Source: Chrysomallon squamiferum
Taxonomy: Eukaryota; Mollusca; Gastropoda; Neomphalida; Peltospiridae
Assembly (NCBI GenBank): GCA_012295275.1
Contig: CM022675.1
Span: forward strand, 13,626,517-13,689,016
Direction of reading: 5' to 3'
Length of the DNA stretch: 62,500 nucleotides
Shown: piece after piece, positions 56,232 through 62,500 of the stretch
Numbering within the stretch: the first letter of the stretch is position 1
How the letters are laid out: the number at the start of each line of letters is the position of its first letter
Notes under the pieces: generated by a model
Told to the model about the DNA's origin: nothing
Seen by the model: only the letters and a program-made list of their open reading frames with translations
Database searches by the model: none
Program-made: the position numbers and the translations under genes

Positions 56232-58436
56232 GAAATAACTAAATAATAATAATAATTATTATTATATATATATATTTATTATATAACGAATAGAAAGAAA
56301 GAACATCGACGTTCATTTTGTTTTATCTGGTTTAGTTATATTTTGGAGGTTGCAGACAATACACAGATCAAACAAAGACGCACCCACGTTCTCACCCCCA
56401 CCCTCATTTATTTCTTGACCTGTGATTTTATTCTTTATCCTGACACGTATTTCCTCTTCAGAATATATGGCCACCTCGTTGATGATTCTGCACTGTTTTT
56501 CAAAATCCTGAAACCGTCCTTCTATAAATTTATTTATATGATGATGAATATGATGATGTTTCGATTTGCTTAAAAGCAGAAATCTGATGGTATTAATAGT
56601 ATTTATTACCTCTAAAAGTCACACATATGAATAACCGTGCACTGAGTGGAACTGGAGAAAAGTGCACGTATAAGGAAAAAGAAATCCTATTTGGTATTTA
56701 ACTGATCATTTATCAAAGTTTAGAATTCCTTGTCGTATTACTAATTTTTTTAAGTCAAATCTCCAATTTACACGCTAAAAAGTAACTTCAACGACGTAAA
56801 CTTCAGATAATGTAATAATCATAAATGTCAAACGCAGAACCACGCGAGAAAAAACGAGAGTGTCGCTGTTTGACCAATGGCGGCTTAAGATCAATCACGA
56901 AATGGAGTAGATAATTTATCCAATGATTTGCGTTGTAACTTTGCATTTTTAGACTGATACACTAATACTGATTAATGGACTGGTATCCACAGAGAGTACT
57001 CCGCTGTTATTATCTGACACATAATTAGTTCTGTGATGTTTTATTATAGTATTAGTGTAATTGTCGTAGTTGTTACGGCGGATTAATATTGTAATGCGAT
57101 TATTGGTTTAGCTGGTTTCCGTGTTCGAATCCTAGATGCAGCTAAACTGACATAATTTATAGTGATACACGATGTTTGCTTTTTTTAACATTCAACTAAT
57201 GAAGAGGTTCCTGAGATCAAAATTGCACAAGCTTAAAGTTTAATTTTTAATTAATTTATTTATTTATTTTAATTTTTTTTTGTTTTTGTTGTTTTTTTGT
57301 TTGTTTGTTTGTTTGTTTGTTTGTTTATTTATTTATTTATTTATTTATTTGTTTATGTACTTATTTATTTACAGCTTAAATTACAAAGATTTTGCAGTTA
57401 TCGCTACCGTTCCTCGCTTCCGAATATTATCGAAAATAAACGAAAAATACCGAAAGTTCACATTTATTTCTAAGTTTTTTTTTTTTTTTTTTTATTTATT
57501 TATTTGTAAAACACATTATAACATCTACCACTAATTCTATATTTCTGTTATTATCTTTGTATAAAAAGCAGAAATATAAATTGTTATAAAATTACTTGTT
57601 TCTTTCGTTTTTATCCTTTTGTATGTCTTTCATTTTGTTGCTTCTTTATTTATTGCTTTATTCATCATTCATTTTATAACTGACATAAAAATAATTCAGA
57701 GAAAGAAAAGGAAAATAAAAAGTTAAAATAAGAGCAGATTTAACCAGGTTTCACTTTTCCCAATCAAATGTTTTGGTTTCTCGTTTACAAAATATTTTAT
57801 CATAACATCTGCTGAAAAGAAAAAGAAAGACAACTCGTTCATGTTTAAAAATATCAGATCTTAACGAGATGAAAAAATTCTATAGCTGCTGAGTCGGCGG
57901 ATGCCACTTATTCATTATTAAACTGATTGATTATTATTTGTTTAATTTTTGTTTAAATTTTGGGCTTATTGAGTAATACTGTCAGGAAACATGAGATATT
58001 TCTGGGGCGAACGGTTTTTTTAATTTGTTTTGTTATCATTTTTAAGTTGTATATATACGTAGTGTATACTGTATAATTATTTTCGCGGTTAAATATAAAC
58101 ACATGAGAATAAACATCCAAACACATATATGAAACGTGTATACATACATATACATACGCAAACACACACAAACACACAGTCACTCATTTTCCCAAATATA
58201 CACAGATACACAGTCACTAAGACATATATACATAGAAACCTTTCAAGAAACCCACAGAAACATAAACAAGCATAGGAATATTCAAAATACACAAACACAC
58301 ACACATTTACTCATACACACACATACACAAAAACACATCACATACACAAATATATCAACGCACACACAAACGCGCGCGCGCGCACACACACACACACACA
58401 CGTACATTATATTAATTATTTGTTGTTTTGACTCAG
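53766..58436. other. Probable first intron of the neuropeptide gene; no other gene seen
   Basis: AT-rich with ATTT runs (53800, 54100, 57310-57370), a TTA run at 55339-55425, an imperfect GA/GGA tract at 55513-55605, TAA at 56159-56230, poly(T) at 57476-57494 and CA/CGCG dinucleotides at 58150-58402. Patches at 55740-56110 and 56840-57150 are less repetitive but give no recognisable exon. If the upstream donor at 53766 is not used, this is simply intergenic. Confidence 0.45.
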
Positions 58437-58709
58437 ATGAACTCAAGGGTGCCGTGTTTGCTGTTGCTGTCGTGTCTGATGGTGTTGTTCACATCACAGA
58501 ACACACTCGCTGACCAAGGGGACTTGAACAAAATGGTGAATCAACAACATCTCCTGTTTGGTCGGAGAGGAATCAACCCGAATATGAACAGCCTCTTTTT
58601 CGGAAAGCGAGCTCCAGTGAACACAGGTTATGTTGACGTCAGAGGAATATGTGCAGTCATGATGGCAAAGTGTGACCGCTACCTACAGAACGACCTCTCA
58701 GACAGCTAA
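58437..58709 (+). CDS. FFamide (SIFamide-related) neuropeptide precursor
   Basis: A 90-aa prohormone in one coding exon. The ATG sits directly after an acceptor (GTTTTGACTCAG), so the 5' UTR is spliced on from upstream. Residues 1-25 form a signal peptide with a Leu-rich core, likely cut after TLA. Two peptides follow: one ending QHLLFG before Arg-Arg, and GINPNMNSLFF-G before Lys-Arg. Both have Gly for C-terminal amidation and dibasic cleavage sites. The rest of the precursor has two cysteines as C-x6-C in GICAVMMAKCDRYL. Arthropod SIFamide precursors carry the amidated peptide early and a C-terminal C-x6-C segment followed by an aromatic residue; the lophotrochozoan equivalents end in FFamide. 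This layout is why I prefer that family over luqin/RYamide, which lacks an FF end. Expected role: secreted peptide ligand for a G-protein-coupled receptor. Confidence 0.8.
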   Translation: MNSRVPCLLLLSCLMVLFTSQNTLADQGDLNKMVNQQHLLFGRRGINPNMNSLFFGKRAPVNTGYVDVRGICAVMMAKCDRYLQNDLSDS

Positions 58710-58840
58710 TAGCCAATCAGAGGTACCTCATTAACATAATTTATTATAATGTCTACCGATATTTCGCTCATTGCGTCTTTGTCTCTTCTGTTCAGTCTGT
58801 CTGTCTGTTTGTTTGTGCCTCTATCTCGTTTTCTTGTTTT

Positions 58841-58841
<1 letters not shown>

Positions 58842-58901
<60 letters not shown>
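58842..58901. repeat. (GA)n microsatellite after the neuropeptide stop
   Basis: Sixty bases of perfect GA lie about 130 bases after the stop codon, within the possible 3' UTR or following intron. Confidence 0.85.
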
Positions 58902-58904
<3 letters not shown>

Positions 58905-59049
58905 GATTAATTAATTATTATAATTATCCTAATTACCTAAACATGAACTGTCCATATAACTTCTGTTGCAGAAGGTCAAAATATAAAATATACAGCAACA
59001 ACAGCAACAACAACAACAACAACAAGCATAATCAAATATCCCGCTATTA

Positions 59050-59055
59050 AATAAA
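59050..59055 (+). terminator. Candidate poly(A) signal of the neuropeptide gene
   Basis: AATAAA occurs about 340 bases after the stop codon and would close the gene as a two-exon transcript. A donor-like AGAG/GTACCT at about 58720 and the acceptor at 60647 offer the alternative of a longer transcript ending at 60735-60740. Confidence 0.35.
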
Positions 59056-59604
59056 ACGTTTATATAACACTGAAAAAGAATTACATGTGAAATCAATTAG
59101 ACAGTTTGATTCATGGTCACGAAGTTCGCCATATTTGAAGCAGCGTGACTCCGCGAGACGGAAGTGAGGGACGAGAAGATGTCGCGAGACTGAATTAGCG
59201 TTCGAGCACTCGCATCTGCAGACAATCTGTGAATCAACAGATCTGAAATTTACACAGTCACACAGAAATACACATACGTTCATCCATCATATATACATAG
59301 ATACATGTATGTAAATATGCATACACTCATACACACACACATACATACATATATACACATAACATACATACATGCATACATATATACGTATATACACACA
59401 TAACACACATAAATGTACGCACGTAAATATAAACACATACACACAAACATCCATATATACACACCCCCAAATACTTACATATACATTATACATACGCACT
59501 ATACGCAGGCATATACATATATACATATATATGTACACAAATACTCAAAAAAAAACACACACAGACATCCCCATAAAACATAGGCACACACGTCAGACAT
59601 ACAT

Positions 59605-59644
<40 letters not shown>

Positions 59645-59758
59645 ACATACATATCCTAACGCCTTCTTACAAACACATAAACACACACAGACAAAACAAC
59701 ATTCATCTACCAATTTACGCACTCAAAGACAAACAAACACACACGCAAACACAGAAAC

Positions 59759-59798
<40 letters not shown>

Positions 59799-60490
59799 TA
59801 CAAACTATATTCACGTCTACCAATCAATGCACTCATAAACTACACAGTCATACATCGTGTTAAATCCATCAGACATTTGACAAAGTAAAAAAAAAACAGA
59901 GAAAAAAACACTTGAGACATCCGCGGGTTTAACAGACACTGTAATACCCCAGCATGCAAACTGTTTGCTTGGAAAATCTGTCCTTTGGCTGCACGCGACT
60001 GTTTTATATATATTTTTATTATTTCTTAATAACTGACTCAGCTCGCTTTTTTCACATCAACAGTTTAATAAGGCAGTGACGTTTATCGATTCCAGAGAAA
60101 CAAAGAATATACGTGTAGGTCAACTAGCTATTTTTTTTATTTATTTATTTATTTATTATTGTTATTTCAAAACCTTTTCGCTTTTTTTTTTTTTTTCTTT
60201 TAACTTTTTTTATCACCTGCTTACAGCCACGTATGCGAATATTAATTTATTATTTTACCTGTATGAGATTTATTTATAATAAAAAAAGAATAACAAATAT
60301 TAAATAATAATAAAAAAAATAGAAGTACCTTTGTGTACTTCATTGATCTAGTTAATTGAAAATGACAGATTTATTTTTTAATGAACAGGTTTATTATGGG
60401 ATTACTTTTGTTTTGTGTTTGTATTTTTATTATATATTTGTTCGTAAATTCTCTTTACCAACCTTTGATTATTGTTATTATTATTATTAC

Positions 60491-60538
<48 letters not shown>

Positions 60539-60647
60539 CATCATCATCTTCAAATTATTAGTATTAGCATTAGAATTAGTATTATTGTCATCATTATTAT
60601 TATTATTATATTTTTATTTATTTATTTATTTATTTATTTACTTTCAG

Positions 60648-60716
60648 ACTGTCTCTGTGAGGTACCCTCCATGGATGAAGAATAACATCAGTGGCCAGAT
60701 CATAAACAAAGACTAG
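60648..60716 (+). CDS. Possible 3'-terminal coding exon, gene unknown
   Basis: A good acceptor (ATTTACTTTCAG) made from the end of an ATTT microsatellite is followed by 69 bases open in phase 0, ending in RYPPWMKNN...INKD and a TAG, then AATAAA at 60735-60740. In phase 1 it reads CLCEVPSMDEE and stops. It may be the last exon of an alternative neuropeptide transcript or of another plus-strand gene. No donor in phase with it was established. Confidence 0.25.
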   Translation, partial: TVSVRYPPWMKNNISGQIINKD

Positions 60717-60740
60717 TAGACTAAAACAAACATTAATAAA

Positions 60741-61653
60741 AGACTCAAATTCTTATTCCAAAATTTTTCTCCGGAAAGATTTTGCAATGAGAAATCAGCG
60801 CTGAAATTTTAGAAATCATGTTTAAGAAGAAGAAGTAGAAGATGTAAAGTTTAAATTTTAAACTCTATAAAAATAGAAAGAAAACCGTGTTGCAAATGAA
60901 TATTATGTTTAACATTAATCAAATAAACTGAAATTCTTGCCTTTGACTTACATTTCTCCGTTAATAATAATATTTCTAGAGAGGAAACCCGCTTTTATCG
61001 CTCTTCGAGTTCCAGCTGTAGATGAAAAACATGGAAAGTTAAATTATAAGTAAGAGAGAGAGAGAAATCATGCAAAGAAAACAAACAAATAAATAAATTC
61101 TGAGATAAATAAACACACAATAAAAATGAAAAAACAAACAAAAAACAATACCAACAACCCCCACAAACAAAAACAAGAAATAAATAAATTAGTAAACAGA
61201 AGAAGAAACAAACCAACGATCGAGAAAAAAAAAAAAAAAAAAAAAATAAATGAACGTTTCTGAATAACAAAAACGTTTAAATAACCAATAGCTGCTGATC
61301 TACACGTTATTAGGGATGGGGGGATTGAAGCCTGAACTGTCATGGGGGGTCTTCACAGCTAGCAAAGAGGCCCGAAATAACCAATCTAACCTTCTTCACT
61401 GAAATTTTTTCTATGAGAAATCACTACAAATATTTCAACAAATTTAACCATGATATTTTTTTTTTTAATTAAAATTCTAAATTCGGTTGTGGATGTCCTC
61501 CACGATAAGGGGCTCTGAAGCATAAAATTAGAAAGAAAAAAAAAAAAAAAAAAAAGGAAGAAGTAAAGAAAAAGAAGAAGAAAAGATATAATAATAATAA
61601 TAAAATAAAATAAAATATAATAAGATAAAATAAAATAAAATAAAATAACTACG

Positions 61654-61685
<32 letters not shown>

Positions 61686-61841
61686 TACATACATATATAA
61701 ATAAATAAATAATATATAAATAATTAAATTATCTTACGTAACATAAATTATAAAGTAAATACGAAAATAACATTAACAGCAACAACAATAATAGTAATAA
61801 AGATAATGACAATAAAATTGAAAAACATGTTGATGATGGTG

Positions 61842-61873
<32 letters not shown>

Positions 61874-62500
61874 CGGTAATAAGTAACTGTTGCATGAGAC
61901 CCGACATCACAGAACGAGCTAAAAGTAATAAAAGTTTACATCTCTTCTATTCTCTATTCTTTTGTCTTTTATCTAGTTTTAATGTCGTCTGTCGAGTACT
62001 ATTAATTTAAAATCCTTTTTTCAGTTTACTGTGTTCAGCCAAACGTAACAGAACGAAATAATTTTATTTGTTTTATTTTTATTTTTTTATTTTATTTTAT
62101 TTTATTTTTTTCGCAGACGAGAAGATTTGTTCGGTCGTCCGAAAGATGTAGTTTGGTCTCGAAACTGTCATAACATGTCGAATTTCTTGAATCCAGACCT
62201 GAACTATTGTTATTTATTTCTTAAATCTGTCATCATGACGTCATGTTCACAGCTGAATTATTTCTGTCGGGTTAAATTCAGTTTATCTTGTGTGACAGAA
62301 CGTCATCTATTTTCGTTGTAACCTATAGTCGAGCTCTTTATTCCAAAACGCGAATTGATAAAGATGTTTTCCTAAATCCATCGAAACAATTAAAAATCTT
62401 GTGTGCATGGCGGAAAATGGTGTTTATCCGTTGTTTACAGAACATTTTCATTATCATCGTTTCAAGTGAATTTCAGACGACATACATTACTCGCTCTGAT
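60741..62500. other. Right flank: unassigned
   Basis: Less repetitive patches at 60741-61080 and 61900-62500 surround poly(A) (61229-61245, 61537-61555), AAAT/AAAAT runs (61600-61650) and a TAA run at 61840-61873. A plus-strand acceptor at 62117 (TTTTTTTCGCAG) leads into a frame open to 62321 (REDLFGRPKDVVWSRNC...), which I do not recognise. A second short frame starts MAENGVYPLFTEHF at 62407 in good start context. Either could belong to a gene that continues to the right. Confidence 0.35.

Larger units (their letters stand above)
58710..60647. other. Region after the neuropeptide gene: repeats, one CpG-rich patch
   Basis: Contents: a CAA run near 59000, a CpG-rich patch at 59110-59240 with repeated CGCGAGAC and ACGGAAGTGAGG blocks, long CA/ACAT-type DNA at 59265-59760 with the tetranucleotides CATA and CAGA, poly(T) near 60185 and a TTA run at 60474-60540. 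The CpG-rich patch is open on the minus strand but matches nothing I recognise. Confidence 0.55.

Noticed and set aside
57104-57132. tRNA-like boxes (TGGTTTAGCTGG and GTTCGAATCC)
   Set aside because: The A-like and B-like boxes are only about eight bases apart, far too close for a tRNA, and no acceptor stem can be folded. At most a decayed SINE piece.
59047-59283. Cysteine-rich minus-strand frame over the CpG-rich patch
   Set aside because: The cysteines are irregular, there is no signal peptide and no splice context. I could not match it to any family.

Overview
Eukaryotic nuclear DNA, most likely from a lophotrochozoan and probably a mollusc. The reasons are spliced genes with GT-AG introns, an animal-type alternative oxidase (AOX) gene, an FFamide/SIFamide-type neuropeptide precursor, strongly A+T-rich non-coding DNA (about 70% by eye) and an extreme load of microsatellites. 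There is no operon structure, rRNA gene, CRISPR array or convincing tRNA. Exon boundaries were worked out by hand from reading frame, splice sites and family motifs; nothing was aligned by software. One ambiguous base (N) lies at 32345.

Layout. 1-10.5 kb: mostly simple repeats. On the minus strand are two exons that fit together in phase: a signal-peptide exon (7336-7285) and a thyroglobulin type-1 domain exon (3492-3354). The gene probably runs off the left edge. 10.5-19 kb (+): complete ten-exon AOX gene (AOX-A, 349 aa) with a TATA box and an NRF-1-like palindrome. 19-30 kb: no gene recognised. 30-35 kb (-): a second complete ten-exon AOX gene (AOX-B, 326 aa), tail-to-tail with AOX-A, with all intron phases and most exon lengths conserved. 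36.5-42.8 kb (-): complete nine-exon mitochondrial acyl-CoA dehydrogenase (426 aa). 44.1-48.5 kb (+): six-exon IAH1-like GDSL esterase whose C-terminus is changed by an apparent one-base frameshift; its introns hold a MITE and a fragment of AOX exon 5. 48.5-53.3 kb: degenerate minisatellites. 53.3-58.7 kb (+): candidate 5'-UTR exon and the single coding exon of a FFamide-type neuropeptide precursor. 58.7-62.5 kb: repeats, a possible terminal exon and unassigned sequence.

Functional theme. Three of the loci (two AOX copies and the ACAD) encode mitochondrial proteins with basic presequences. AOX oxidises ubiquinol and bypasses complexes III and IV. An ACAD feeds electrons through ETF to the same ubiquinone pool. 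This is adjacency in a eukaryotic genome, not evidence of co-regulation. The most interesting observations are the convergent AOX pair, minisatellites sitting just upstream of 3' splice sites (two of which copy the splice site itself), the AOX exon fragment in IAH1, the IAH1 frameshift, and an excess of the palindrome TGACGTCA.
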